A stretch of DNA of 64,000 bases from Planctomycetaceae bacterium (GCA_039680605.1 JBDKTA010000033.1:98960-162959); one strand, 5' to 3'; counted from the first letter of the stretch, positions 8,220-16,745 are shown. Notes: a model not told the origin generated them from the sequence alone. Translations and numbers: made by a program.

Positions 8220-9167
8220 ATGAAAAGTCCAATCATTGCGTCCGCGGTCTGTCTGTCCCTGGTCCTGGTTCTTTGTTCGCCCGCTTTCTCGGGCACTATC
8301 CGTGACGACCGCAGCCAGAGTCAGTATCTCTCGCTGGGCGCCTCGTCGGCCTTCGCCAGCGTGGGAATGTTCGACTACTACAGCGGCTCCTCGCATTACC
8401 TCGCCTCGGGAACGCTGATTGCCAATAATTGGGTGCTGACGGCCGCCCACGTGACCTCCGGCGCCACCTCGATGAACTTCGTCATCGGCGGCACGACGTA
8501 CACCTCCAGCAAGATCGTCACCAACCCCAACTGGACGGGCGACCTCTGGGCCGGATACGACCTGGGGCTGGTGCAGTTGGCTACGCCCGTCACGGGCGTT
8601 GCCCCGGCTGCGCGATATACCGGCAAGGGCGAAAAGGGGCAGATAGCGGTCTCGGCCGGATACGGCTTGACGGGCACGGGCCTGACCGGCGCCACAACGC
8701 TGGACTACCAGAAGCGGGCGGGAATGAACACGATCGACACCTTCTCCGGACAGCGGCTGATGCTGATGGATTTCGACAATCCGCACACCAGCGCCGATAA
8801 CGTATACGGCTCGGCGGCCCCGGTGGACCTGGAATACCTCATCGCCCCCGGCGACAGCGGCGGCGGGCTGTTCATCAACGTCAAGGGCCAGTACCAACTC
8901 GCCGGCGTTCATTCATTCGGGGCCGCCTGGGACGGCAACGTCAACAGCGACTACGGCGACATTTCCGGCGACATCCGCGTCTCCCAGTTCAACACTTGGA
9001 TCGACAGCGTCATCGGCGCCGCCACCGGCGGAGGCGGTAAAGGGGGCAAGGGTGGCAAGAGCCGTACCCTCAGCGTCTACGACACCCAGATTCCCGAACC
9101 GGCAACCATGGCATTGCTGACCCTGGGCGGCCTGGCGCTGCTGCGCCGCCGCGGAACCCGCGGCTGA
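8220..9167 (+). CDS. Secreted trypsin-like serine protease with PEP-CTERM anchor
   Basis: 315 residues from the ATG at 8220, which has AAAGGAGCTGAGGA upstream; a longer start at 8190 is less likely. A signal peptide ends near SPAFSGT. The S1 (chymotrypsin fold) catalytic triad is visible: His in WVLTAAHV, Asp in GYDLGLVQL and Ser in APGDSGGGLF. A Gly/Lys-rich linker (GGGGKGGKGGKS) leads to IPEPATMALLTLGGLALL and RRRGTRG, the PEP-CTERM exosortase signal, so the enzyme is predicted to be delivered to the cell surface or exopolymer. A TATACT box at 8184-8189 is a possible -10 element. Substrate is unknown. Confidence 0.9.
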   Translation: MKSPIIASAVCLSLVLVLCSPAFSGTIRDDRSQSQYLSLGASSAFASVGMFDYYSGSSHYLASGTLIANNWVLTAAHVTSGATSMNFVIGGTTYTSSKIVTNPNWTGDLWAGYDLGLVQLATPVTGVAPAARYTGKGEKGQIAVSAGYGLTGTGLTGATTLDYQKRAGMNTIDTFSGQRLMLMDFDNPHTSADNVYGSAAPVDLEYLIAPGDSGGGLFINVKGQYQLAGVHSFGAAWDGNVNSDYGDISGDIRVSQFNTWIDSVIGAATGGGGKGGKGGKSRTLSVYDTQIPEPATMALLTLGGLALLRRRGTRG

Positions 9168-9502
9168 GCCTCGAAGAGGCTCCAGGATGCTCAATCCGGC
9201 ACATGGGTAACACTTTGTACCGGGCACATAGGTAACACTTTTATCCTTCCGCAGGATCGTCCTGGAGCGCGGCGGAAGGTTTTCAACCGTAGAACGTTTG
9301 AAACCCGCCGCCTCTGCGAGGCGGGTTGCTTTACTCAAATCCCTTTCCGGAGGCTTACGCCTCCGGCTGAATTCTGGCGTCCCTGCGGGACGCAGAAACT
9401 CTCTCGCCGCGACAAGAACTTGGACCGGCCCTCGCTTAGGGCGTGCTTGTATCAGCCGCGCCGAGCCTATAAGATCGTCGCAGTCCCCTAAGGAGACTCT
9501 CC
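9168..9502. repeat. Intergenic region with a short direct repeat and four different palindromes
   Basis: Two near-identical 20-base copies of CGGCACATGGGTAACACTTT lie at 9197-9216 and 9221-9241. Repeats of this kind are often seen next to IS481/IS21-type transposase genes, so this may be an insertion scar, though no transposase remains. Palindromes follow: CTTCCGC...GCGGAAG (about 9246-9279), AACCCGCCGCCTCTGCGAGGCGGGTT (9302-9327), CCGGAGGCTTACGCCTCCGG (9347-9366) and GCGTCCCTGCGGGACGC (9377-9393). No gene is seen. Confidence 0.6.
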
Positions 9503-10735
9503 GTGAGCCAAAAGCTCGTCAACGCCCTGATCGCCGAGATGGCCAAGATGCAGATCATCGACTGCCACGAGCATCTGCATCCGGAAAAGTCCCGCGTCGA
9601 TTCGAAGGTCGACGCCTTCACCTTCTTCTCGCACTACACCAGCGGCGACATCCGCGTGGCCAACCTCATCGGCCCGCGCCAGCAGGATCTGCTCAACCAC
9701 GACATCCCCCTGGCCAAACGCTGGGAGCTCTTCGAGCCGACCTGGAAGCAGATCCGCTACACCTCCTACTCCCGCGCCGCGCTGATCGCCCTGAAGAAGT
9801 TTTACAGCGCCGACGACTTCACGGCTGACAATGTCGAGAGCATCTCGGCGGCGATGAACGCGGCCAACACGCCGGGCATCTATCGCCGCGTGCTGCGCGA
9901 CGCCTGCAACATCAAGACCTCACTGACGCAGTGCGGGCAGTGGGACTTCGGCGGCGACGAGTTGATGACGCCCGTCATGCCGCTGGTCTGGCCGGAGGTC
10001 GAGAGCTGGCGCTTCGTCAACCGCCCGCTGTGGGAGCCCGACACCAGCGTCGAGACGCTCGATCAGTACCTCGCGGCCAAGCGCCGCTACGTGGCCGACA
10101 TGAAGAGCAAGGGCGTCGTCGGCCTCAAGACCGTCGCCCAGCCGTACAAGACGCCCAACCGGGCCGAGGCCTTGGCGGCGTTCGAGAGCCTCAAAAACGG
10201 CAGCGTCGAGCGCCTGCCGAACGTTAATCCGCTGCGCGACTACGTCGTCGAGCAGGTGATCGCCATGGCCGCCGAGGCCGACATGGTCGTCTGCGTTCAC
10301 ACGGGCTACTGGGGCGACTTCCGCGACCTGTCGCCCGCGCACATGATCCCGATTTTGCAGCGAAACCCCAACGCGCGGTTCGACATCTACCACGTCGGCT
10401 ATCCGTATGTGCGCGAGGCGCTGATGCTGGGCAAAGGCTTCCATAATGTGTGGACCAACTTCTGCTGGACGCACATCATCAGCCAGAAGTTCGCCACCGA
10501 CGCACTCGACGAGGCCGTCGACCTGCTGCCGGCCAACAAGCTGCTGGCCTTCGGCGGCGACTACGGCGGTATCGTCGAGAAAGTCTACGGCCACCTGGTG
10601 ATGGCACGCGAAGACATAGCGACGGTGCTCGCGCGGCGCATCGAGAACGGACAGTTGAGCGAGTCGGCCGCCATCGACCTGGCCCGCCGCTGGTTCTGCG
10701 ATAATCCGAAAGAACTCTACCGCCTGAAGAATTAA
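9503..10735 (+). CDS. Amidohydrolase-superfamily protein (COG2159 / uronate isomerase-like)
   Basis: A 410-residue cytoplasmic protein starting at GTG with TAAGGAG 9 bases upstream. The metal-site signature IIDCHEHLHPE is at residues 13-23, followed by a long helical region, VCVHTGYWGD, the FDIYHVGYP segment and the late AFGGDYGG with a conserved Asp. This layout fits the amidohydrolase 2 branch of TIM-barrel metal hydrolases and recalls glucuronate isomerases. The exact reaction is not clear; uronate isomerisation, decarboxylation or hydrolysis are possible. It is followed by a secreted phosphoesterase and RhaM, and carbohydrate use is a reasonable context. Confidence 0.75.
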   Translation: MSQKLVNALIAEMAKMQIIDCHEHLHPEKSRVDSKVDAFTFFSHYTSGDIRVANLIGPRQQDLLNHDIPLAKRWELFEPTWKQIRYTSYSRAALIALKKFYSADDFTADNVESISAAMNAANTPGIYRRVLRDACNIKTSLTQCGQWDFGGDELMTPVMPLVWPEVESWRFVNRPLWEPDTSVETLDQYLAAKRRYVADMKSKGVVGLKTVAQPYKTPNRAEALAAFESLKNGSVERLPNVNPLRDYVVEQVIAMAAEADMVVCVHTGYWGDFRDLSPAHMIPILQRNPNARFDIYHVGYPYVREALMLGKGFHNVWTNFCWTHIISQKFATDALDEAVDLLPANKLLAFGGDYGGIVEKVYGHLVMAREDIATVLARRIENGQLSESAAIDLARRWFCDNPKELYRLKN

Positions 10736-10738
10736 TAT

Positions 10739-10817
10739 GGAGTGCGGCAGCCCTAGCTGCCGCTTTGGAAGTTTTTTGCCACCGGAAGAAAAGCGGCAGC
10801 TAAGGCTGCCGCACTCC
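10739..10817. repeat. Inverted pair of GCGGCAGC palindromes
   Basis: Left unit 10739-10766 and right unit 10789-10817 are inverted copies of each other, separated by about 22 bases with GTTTTTTG. The pair can fold as two hairpins or one long stem. The right copy ends CACTCC and abuts AAAGGAAG, the ribosome site of the gene at 10835. The left copy could end the upstream transcript. Confidence 0.85.
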
Positions 10818-10834
10818 AAAGGAAGCGACCGCCA

Positions 10835-12487
10835 ATGAAGCTTATACGATTCGCTCTGGCAGTATTCCCGACCGTGCTGCTTTGCAGTCCGGCGTTCTCC
10901 GACGACGCCCCGGCGCCCAAACCCAAGTCGAAGTTCGACCTGGTGGCCTCGGCCAAGCTCGCCGCGGGCATGCCCAAGGTCGTCAGCGGGCTGGTGACGC
11001 TCGACGGCAAGCCGCTGGCCAACGTGCGCGTGACGGATGGCATCCAGTTCGTCGCCACCGGGGCCGACGGGCGCTATTCCATCGAGATCAAACCCGACGC
11101 GAAGATCCCCTACCTGCCCGCCCGCACCGTCAATGTCTGCTGGCCCAGCGGCTGCTGGCCGGTACGCGACCCCAAGACCAAACAGTACCGCTGGTGGACG
11201 CGCCTGATGGACATCAAGGACGCCAGGAACGTCAACTTCGAGCTGGCCACGCAGGTCCAGACGCTGCCGGTGTGCATCGGATTCGGCACTGATCCGCACG
11301 ACTCGATGCGGCGGCCGCACAACAGCGTCTACCCCGACGAGCTCGCCCGCGCGGGCAACCACGTCGCCTGGGCCGTCATGAATGGCGATCTGAGCTACAT
11401 GACCGAGGAAGGCTGTCAGGCCGACTACGCCGACGTCAAGAAGTACACCGACGAGTTCCCCGTGCCGCTGATGCAGGTCATCGGCAACCACGACCTGGTG
11501 CCCTTCGCCGAGGGCGGCTACGACGCCCCGCACGAATTGGCCGGTCAGGGCGCCTTCACCAAGTACCTGGGCCCCACGCGGTGGTCGTTCGATTACGCGG
11601 GCATCCACTTCGTGGCGTTCAACTGGCCGATGGTCGACAAGGCCGGCGAGGACTGGCTCTGCGCCGACCTCGACAGCCTGCCCAAGGGCCAGCCCGCCTA
11701 CCTGTTCATCCACATGTGGGACGCGTTCCTGGGACCCATCGTCCAGAAGCGCCCCGCCGTCAAGCTCGTGCTGGCCGGCCACTCCCACCGCAACATCTTC
11801 GCCGGCAAGGAAGGCGAAGCTGAGTTCTGGACCAAGATGAGCCTCTACACGCTGCTGTACGTGGAAAAGGACGACTTCGACATCGTCGACAACTGCGTCT
11901 ACGAAGGCGCCCGCACCGCCTGGGACGGCTGGTGGAATCACCACGGCGGCAACTGCGCCCTGCATACCGAAAGCGCCGAAGAAGCCGCCGCCCAGCGTGG
12001 CAAGCACAGCGAGGCCGTCAGCGTCACGCTCGACTCCAAGACCCAGACCATCGAGCCCCCGGCGGGCAAGACCTACGACCTGCGCATCGGCGCCAAGCCC
12101 GCCGGAGCCAAGCCCGCCGCGCGCTGGGGCCTGCGCCTCACCGCCGCCGACGGCAAGACCTACGAGATCACCGCCAGCCCGCAGCGCAAGATGATCAACC
12201 TGCTCGGCCGCGAGACCTTCTTCGACCCCAAGCCCACGCCCGGCCTGGCCGGTAAAATCGACCCCAAGGAGCAGGAGTGGACGGAGTTCCGCATCTTCGT
12301 CCAGCCGGAAAAGGTCCGCGTGCTGGTCAACAGCCGCCTGCACTACCAGAAATACATCACCCCCGGCGAGCTGAAAAAGATCGAGTTCTTCGCCGAAGAC
12401 GGCGCCGCCGAGTTCGGCCGAGTGGACGTCTGGCAGCGAACCTACCCCAAGGAATACAAGCCCCGCCCGATGGGAAATAGCGGGTAA
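10835..12487 (+). CDS. Secreted calcineurin-like metallophosphoesterase
   Basis: 550 residues with a signal peptide ending near SPAFSDD. Residues about 48-105 form a carboxypeptidase-regulatory-like (MetallophosN) sandwich, VSGLVTLDGKPLANVRVTDG. The catalytic domain shows DPHD, NGDLSYM, IGNHDLVP, FIHMWDAF and AGHSHRNIF, that is the Asp/His, Asp, Asn-His and late His motifs of binuclear metal phosphoesterases. The C-terminal part (about 400-550) matches the MetallophosC-type sandwich. Family members act on phosphomono- or diesters in the periplasm; the substrate here is unknown. The start has AAAGGAAG right after the palindrome at 10789-10817. Confidence 0.85.
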   Translation: MKLIRFALAVFPTVLLCSPAFSDDAPAPKPKSKFDLVASAKLAAGMPKVVSGLVTLDGKPLANVRVTDGIQFVATGADGRYSIEIKPDAKIPYLPARTVNVCWPSGCWPVRDPKTKQYRWWTRLMDIKDARNVNFELATQVQTLPVCIGFGTDPHDSMRRPHNSVYPDELARAGNHVAWAVMNGDLSYMTEEGCQADYADVKKYTDEFPVPLMQVIGNHDLVPFAEGGYDAPHELAGQGAFTKYLGPTRWSFDYAGIHFVAFNWPMVDKAGEDWLCADLDSLPKGQPAYLFIHMWDAFLGPIVQKRPAVKLVLAGHSHRNIFAGKEGEAEFWTKMSLYTLLYVEKDDFDIVDNCVYEGARTAWDGWWNHHGGNCALHTESAEEAAAQRGKHSEAVSVTLDSKTQTIEPPAGKTYDLRIGAKPAGAKPAARWGLRLTAADGKTYEITASPQRKMINLLGRETFFDPKPTPGLAGKIDPKEQEWTEFRIFVQPEKVRVLVNSRLHYQKYITPGELKKIEFFAEDGAAEFGRVDVWQRTYPKEYKPRPMGNSG

Positions 12488-12489
12488 CG

Positions 12490-12591
12490 GGTGCCGTGGC
12501 GCGCAGGGCCGAAGGCCCGGAGAGCCACGAGTCCCCGGACCTCGACCTTGCGGTCGTGGCTGTCGGGCTGAAGCCCTCCCGCCACGGCACC
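12490..12591. repeat. Long imperfect palindrome, GTGCCGTGGCG family
   Basis: Outer arms GGTGCCGTGGCG (12490-12501) and CGCCACGGCACC (12580-12591) enclose smaller hairpins such as GGGCCGAAGGCCC and GGGCTGAAGCCC and the pair GAGCCACGA/TCGTGGCT. The same architecture recurs at 56426-56522 with 18-bp perfect arms. Confidence 0.85.
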
Positions 12592-12642
12592 CCTTGCTCT
12601 GACTGATAGCTGACAGCTTCTTCTCGTTCCTGTATGCTACCC

Positions 12643-12690
12643 CCTACGACCTAAGACCTACGACCTAAGACCTACGACCTAAGACCTAAG
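12643..12690 (+). repeat. 14-bp tandem repeat running into the rhaM ribosome site
   Basis: Three perfect copies of CCTACGACCTAAGA at 12643-12684, then CCTAAG, which merges into the AAGGAG ribosome site (12688-12693) of rhaM. Copy-number change would alter the leader and not the reading frame. Confidence 0.9.
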
Positions 12691-12699
12691 GAGCACCCA

Positions 12700-13017
12700 A
12701 TGCAACGCGTCTGCTTCATCCTGCACGTTAAGAAAGACCGCCTGGAAGAGTACAAGAAAAAGCACGAGGCCGTGTGGCCGGAGATGCTGGCGGCCCTGAG
12801 CGAGACCGGCTGGCACAACTACTCGCTGTTCCTGCGCCCCGACGGGATGCTGATCGGCTACTGCGAGACGCCGGACTTCAAGAAGGCCGTCGAGGGCATG
12901 CAGACCAAGGAAGTCAACGCCCGCTGGCAGAAGATGATGGCCCCGTTCTTCGAAGACATCGGCACCGCCGCCGACACCAGCATGGCCCCGCTGACGGAAG
13001 TCTTCCACCTCGACTAG
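12700..13017 (+). CDS. rhaM: L-rhamnose mutarotase
   Basis: 105 residues, the usual length for the RhaM/RhaU family. Family features are seen: MQRVCFILHVK at the N-terminus, the His in KKHEAVWPEM, SLFLRPDG, the Tyr in IGYCETPD, and NARWQKMMAPFF. The enzyme interconverts alpha- and beta-L-rhamnose in the cytosol, feeding rhamnose isomerase. No isomerase, kinase or aldolase of the pathway is adjacent, though the FGGY kinase at 19572 and the amidohydrolase at 9503 are nearby sugar-type genes. The ATG has AAGGAGCACCCA upstream. Many Planctomycete genomes carry several RhaM-like mutarotases near glycosidase genes. Confidence 0.93.
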   Translation: MQRVCFILHVKKDRLEEYKKKHEAVWPEMLAALSETGWHNYSLFLRPDGMLIGYCETPDFKKAVEGMQTKEVNARWQKMMAPFFEDIGTAADTSMAPLTEVFHLD

Positions 13018-13027
13018 CCGGGTTATT

Positions 13028-13121
13028 AGCCGCTGAGGTCGCTGAGTACGCTGAGGCAGATTGAAGCAGAGACTTTCGTTGACCCAAGTCTTCCTCAGCG
13101 TCCTCTGCGACCTCAGCGGCT
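13028..13121. repeat. Palindrome of the CTCAGCG / CGCTGAG family
   Basis: Perfect 15-bp arms AGCCGCTGAGGTCGC (13028-13042) and its complement (13107-13121), with further matching CGCTGAGG/CCTCAGCG inside. It lies between convergent genes and may act as a two-way terminator. Related elements are at 14916-15004, 15766-15855 and (half only) 60484-60521. Confidence 0.85.
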
Positions 13122-13132
13122 CTAAGTAACTC

Positions 13133-14137
13133 TTACAGCGTCACAACCTGGCCGCTGTTGAGCGAATCGATCGCGCCTTGGAGGACGATCTGGGCGGCCA
13201 GCCCGTCGGCGCCGCTGCCGTCGATGTCCTCGGGCTTGACGCCGTCTGACACCTGCTGCAGGAACGTGTTGATCCGGCAGGAGAACGTGTCGTCGAAGCC
13301 GCGATAGCCGCCGAAAACCGGGTTGGTGTAGACGGTCTTTTCCAGGCTGCCAGCCGGGTACAGCGTGGCCTGGCGCCACATGTCTTCCAGCAGGATTCGC
13401 CCGCCCGTGCCGGCCACCTCGCAGCGTTCCATCGGATGGCCGCGCTGGATGTCGTAGCTGCCCGTCAGAGTCCCGACCATCCCGTTGGCGAACTTCATGG
13501 TGAAGGTGGCCGTCGACCAGACGGTGCGGCCGGGAGCCTTGGTGGCGAAGCACTGCACGGCCACGATGTCGCCGCAGAAATGCCGCATCACGTCCACCGT
13601 GTGCGGGTGCAGCGCCTTGAGGTGGAAGTACGGCGAGCTCTCGGTCGGGTTGAGGATCCACATCGACATGTTGACGAACAGCATGTGCCCCAGCCGCCCC
13701 TCGTCCAGCCAGCGCTTCGCCACGCGGGCCGCCGGCGTGAAGCGGTGATTGAAGTCGATCCCGAAGCACTTGCCGGCCTTGCGGGCCGCGTCGACCATCT
13801 GCCTCGCCTGGCCGATGTCGTTGCTGATGGGCTTTTCGCACAGCACGTGACAGCCGGCGGCAAAGGCCTCCAGCGTCGGCTGGCAGTGGTCGCTGCCGTA
13901 CTCGACGCCGCCGGTAGCGACGCTGACGACGTCGGGCTTCAAGGCCGACAGCATCGACGGGGCGTCATAGAAGCCCGGCACGCCCAGGCGCGCCGCGGCA
14001 CGGTCGGCCCGCTCCTTGATGATATCGCACACGCCGACCAGTTCGGCCAGCGGCGAGGCCTTATGAATATCAGCGTGCATGTTGCCGATATGCCCCATAC
14101 CAATCACAGCCACTCGCAACGTCTTCTGCGTACTCAT
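13133..14137 (-). CDS. Gfo/Idh/MocA family NAD(P)-dependent oxidoreductase
   Basis: 334 residues from the ATG at 14137; a longer reading (from 14182) would overlap the upstream gene and lacks a ribosome site, while AAGGA lies before 14137. The Rossmann motif VIGMGHIGNMHADI is at residues 10-23. The catalytic-loop motif LCEKPIS is at about 95 and a substrate-side KAGKCFGIDFNHRFTPA follows. These are the standard marks of dehydrogenases acting on sugars, inositol or their derivatives with NAD(P). It directly follows a creatininase-like gene in the same direction (41-base gap), so the two may be co-transcribed. The substrate cannot be told from the sequence. Confidence 0.87.
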   Translation of the reverse strand: MSTQKTLRVAVIGMGHIGNMHADIHKASPLAELVGVCDIIKERADRAAARLGVPGFYDAPSMLSALKPDVVSVATGGVEYGSDHCQPTLEAFAAGCHVLCEKPISNDIGQARQMVDAARKAGKCFGIDFNHRFTPAARVAKRWLDEGRLGHMLFVNMSMWILNPTESSPYFHLKALHPHTVDVMRHFCGDIVAVQCFATKAPGRTVWSTATFTMKFANGMVGTLTGSYDIQRGHPMERCEVAGTGGRILLEDMWRQATLYPAGSLEKTVYTNPVFGGYRGFDDTFSCRINTFLQQVSDGVKPEDIDGSGADGLAAQIVLQGAIDSLNSGQVVTL

Positions 14138-14178
14138 GCGTCCAACATCCTTCTTCAGCCACCTGCCAGGCGGCGGCG

Positions 14179-14874
14179 TCACGCGCCCGCGCGCCGGTAC
14201 TCTTCGGCAATGAGCGTTTTAACATCAGACAGGTACGCGTTCCACAATTCTCTGCCGCCGGCGGCCGTCGCCGGCGCGGCGGCGAAAGGTCTGTTCCCGG
14301 TGTACAGGTCCGCACCCAGGTCGCGGTCCAGACGAACCAGCGGACCGATCAACTCCAGCGAGAGGCTCGTCTCGCCGGTGTCGGCGTGGTCGATCTGGCA
14401 GGACGAACTCTTGCCGTAGTGATACGGGTCTGCCGCGATCACTCGCATCGGCAAGGCGCGGGCAGCCGTCAGCTCCGCCGCCACGGCAGGCACCGAGTCG
14501 CGCTGATGGCCGCCGCCGTGACCGTTGATCAGCACCAGCAGCTTGGCCGGCACGGACTTGAGGCCGACGATCACATTGCGCAGCGTCGTGCGGTACAGAT
14601 CCTCGGGCATGTGGTACGTCGAGGCGTGGTCGTGACAGCCGCCCGTGTTCCACCAGAACGCCGGCAGCGCCACCCCGCCGATCTCGCGGCATAGGCGCAC
14701 CGAAATCTCGATGGCGTGCAGCGTGTCGGTCCCCAGCGGCAGATGCTCGTTGTGCCACTCCAGCGACCCGATGGGCAGATAAAGGATCGCCTTCTGCTCC
14801 AGCCGCGCCAGCAACTCCGCCGGCGAAAGATACGGAAAGCGGCACTCGTCGGGCAATCTCGTCAAATGGCTCAT
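14179..14874 (-). CDS. Creatininase family amidohydrolase
   Basis: 231 residues from the ATG at 14874 (GAGGACAAAG upstream). Metal-binding motifs of the creatininase/mycofactocin-MftE family are visible: PIGSLEWHNEHLPLGTD near residues 35-51, GGCHDHASTYH, LINGHGGGHQRD and DHADTGETSLSLEL. Family members hydrolyse or ring-open cyclic amides or act in peptide-cofactor maturation. No mycofactocin genes are near, so a general amidohydrolase is the best reading. It is paired with a Gfo/Idh/MocA dehydrogenase downstream, a combination often seen in catabolic clusters of Planctomycetes. Confidence 0.87.
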   Translation of the reverse strand: MSHLTRLPDECRFPYLSPAELLARLEQKAILYLPIGSLEWHNEHLPLGTDTLHAIEISVRLCREIGGVALPAFWWNTGGCHDHASTYHMPEDLYRTTLRNVIVGLKSVPAKLLVLINGHGGGHQRDSVPAVAAELTAARALPMRVIAADPYHYGKSSSCQIDHADTGETSLSLELIGPLVRLDRDLGADLYTGNRPFAAAPATAAGGRELWNAYLSDVKTLIAEEYRRAGA

Positions 14875-14915
14875 CGTCTTTGTCCTCTTCCTCACGGTCG
14901 GCCAGAGACAGCATG

Positions 14916-15004
14916 AACCGCAGAGATCGCAAAGGCCGCAGAGAAAACGAAGGGGCTTGATCTTTGTATCAATTCACCTCTGCGTGCTCTGCGTTCTCCG
15001 CGGT
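14916..15004. repeat. Palindrome, ACCGCAGAGA family
   Basis: Arms ACCGCAGAGATCGCAAAG... (14916-14942) and the near-complement ending TTCTCCGCGGT (14978-15004). It belongs with the elements at 13028 and 15766: same length class and the same CAGAG/CTCTG rhythm. Confidence 0.8.
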
Positions 15005-15017
15005 GAAATTACTGAAT

Positions 15018-15728
15018 CTAGCGGCGCAGGCGCATCAGGATCCGCAGCACGTACCACAGCAGCAAGGCCACCGAGGCGAACAACTCCAGCGCCGCGCCGA
15101 CGTACTGGCTCGAGTCGTACTCGCGCAGGATCTTCGACGTGTCGTACAGGATCGACGCCGACGCCAGCACGATCATTCCGCCCGAGAACGCCAGGCCCAG
15201 ATCGAACCCGAAGATCGCCCCGCAGACGATCAGCCCCATCGCGATGATTCCCCCGACAACCAGGAACGATCGCAGGAAACTGAAGTCTTTGCCGCTGAGC
15301 ACCGCCACGGCCGTCAGCGCGGCGAACAAGGCCCCCGTCAGCGCTGCCGCCTGATACAGAATCGCATCCGAGCCCGTCATCACCAAGGCGATGGCGATCA
15401 GCGGGACGAAGATCACCGCCTCGGCCGCCACGTACAGCGCCAGGCCCAGGTACTGTGCGCCCAGCGACCGGCTGCCAGCCGCGAACGAGCGGGCAATCCA
15501 CCCCACCAGCACGAACCCGCCCAGGATCATCAGCCAGGCGAAGCGCCCGCTGGCGGCGAACTCCAGCATCGCCTCGGGCAACGCCGTCTGGAACAGCAGG
15601 ATCTCCAGCAACAGAAACGCCCCCAGCGCCCCGGCCAGGTGGCCGTAAGTACGCCGGATAAACAGCGCCCGATCATCCACCGCCGGCGCCGCCGGCCGCC
15701 GCACTGGCATGCCAAATCCTTGTGTCAT
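15018..15728 (-). CDS. Bax inhibitor-1/YccA family membrane protein
   Basis: 236 residues from the ATG at 15728, which has GGGAGAACAACC upstream. About seven membrane segments are visible after a short Arg-rich N-terminus (VDDRALFIRRTYGHLAGAL). The ending YDTSKILREYDSSQYVGAALELFASVALLLWYVL carries the conserved YDT and late Asp that gate these channels. Bacterial relatives (YetJ/YccA) are pH-sensitive Ca2+ leak channels or inhibitors of FtsH. It stands alone between two palindromes. Confidence 0.92.
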   Translation of the reverse strand: MTQGFGMPVRRPAAPAVDDRALFIRRTYGHLAGALGAFLLLEILLFQTALPEAMLEFAASGRFAWLMILGGFVLVGWIARSFAAGSRSLGAQYLGLALYVAAEAVIFVPLIAIALVMTGSDAILYQAAALTGALFAALTAVAVLSGKDFSFLRSFLVVGGIIAMGLIVCGAIFGFDLGLAFSGGMIVLASASILYDTSKILREYDSSQYVGAALELFASVALLLWYVLRILMRLRR

Positions 15729-15765
15729 GGTTGTTCTCCCAGTTAGACCGTCAGGCATTCACGAC

Positions 15766-15855
15766 TTGCCACAGAGATCACAAAGGGCACAAAGGTATGC
15801 CGCTTTTGATGAGATCTCTTCGTCTACTTCGTGTTCTCTGTGATCTCTGTGGCAA
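15766..15855. repeat. Palindrome, CCACAGAGATCACA family
   Basis: Perfect 17-bp arms TTGCCACAGAGATCACA (15766-15782) and complement (15839-15855). Same family as 14916-15004. The stretch to 15948 shows no gene. Confidence 0.85.
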
Positions 15856-15948
15856 TCTGTTCTTAACGCTAGAAAATGCTATCCCCCGCCCGCAATATAG
15901 GCAAGAATAACTGCACAAAGCGATCAAGTGCTTATTGCGGGATGATCA

Positions 15949-16389
15949 ATGGAACTGGTGATCTTCATCGGGATGCAGGGCAGCGGCAAGTCGACGTTCT
16001 TCCGCGAGCGGTTTTTCGACACGCACGTGCGCATCAACCTCGACATGCTCCGCACGCGACACCGCGAGAATATCCTCTTCGAAGCCTGCCTGGCGGCCAA
16101 GCAGCCGATGGTGATCGACAACACCAATCCCAACCCCGCCGACCGCGCCCGCTACATCCCGGCCGCCAAAGCCGCCGGCTTCCGCGTGATCGGCTACTAC
16201 TTCGACTCTGATCTGGAATCCTGCCGCGCCCGCAACGAGAGCCGCACCACCAGCAAGGCGATTCCCCTCCAGGGCCTGATCAGCACACACAAGGCGCTCG
16301 TGCCGCCGACCGTGGAGGAGGGATTCGATCAACTCTTCTGTGCGAAGATTATCGGCTGGAATGAATTTGAAACGAAGGAGAATCAATGA
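15949..16389 (+). CDS. P-loop nucleotide kinase-like protein (PNKP/zeta-like)
   Basis: 146 residues. Walker A GMQGSGKST is at residues 9-17, followed by a small AAA_33-type kinase core: INLDMLR (acceptor-side Asp), PMVIDNTNPNPADRARYI and a lid region with ESCRARNESRT. This matches stand-alone polynucleotide-kinase/zeta-like ATPases that phosphorylate nucleic-acid ends or small molecules. No antitoxin or ligase partner lies beside it. The ribosome site is weak. It overlaps the next gene by four bases (ATGA), suggesting coupled translation. Confidence 0.75.
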   Translation: MELVIFIGMQGSGKSTFFRERFFDTHVRINLDMLRTRHRENILFEACLAAKQPMVIDNTNPNPADRARYIPAAKAAGFRVIGYYFDSDLESCRARNESRTTSKAIPLQGLISTHKALVPPTVEEGFDQLFCAKIIGWNEFETKENQ

Positions 16390-16745
16390 TGGCAATTCTA
16401 GCCCAAGAAGGAATGGTGTATCCATGGATTCTACTGGCAGTCCCGGCTTGGGTGCTTGCAGGGCTGCTGTCTCTGGTCGCTCTGGTCGTTTCAATATTGA
16501 ACCGCCCACGTGCGGGCATCGCGTTGGGCCTGGCCGCCATTGGATTGATGATAATCGTGGAAATTAGTCGCTTACCCGGACATCACTATAGCCTCCACAA
16601 ACTGTGGTTCTACAACCCGGAAGCTTGGCCAATCTTGTTGATCCTGTACTCTCCCGCCATATTGGGAATCCTCGGTCTGGTGGTTTCACTCCTGCGGAAG
16701 AAAAAACGTGCGGCTGGATGCAAGACCCGCGACAATTCTCTTTAG
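16386..16745 (+). CDS. Small integral membrane protein of unknown function
   Basis: 119 residues with three likely membrane spans (about 11-37, 45-62 and 80-107) and a basic tail RKKKRAAGCKTRD. The ATG overlaps the stop of the kinase-like gene (ATGA) and has GAAGGAGAATCA upstream. No family was recognised. Codon use is slightly less GC-biased than its neighbours. Confidence 0.6.
   Translation: MMAILAQEGMVYPWILLAVPAWVLAGLLSLVALVVSILNRPRAGIALGLAAIGLMIIVEISRLPGHHYSLHKLWFYNPEAWPILLILYSPAILGILGLVVSLLRKKKRAAGCKTRDNSL

Noticed and set aside
9196..9241. Complete insertion sequence
   Set aside because: Only the short repeats remain; no transposase frame or paired terminal repeats are found within the gap.
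9920..12343. 807-codon minus-strand frame covering the amidohydrolase and phosphoesterase genes
   Set aside because: It spans two well-supported plus-strand genes and their intergenic palindromes, and has no recognisable motifs.
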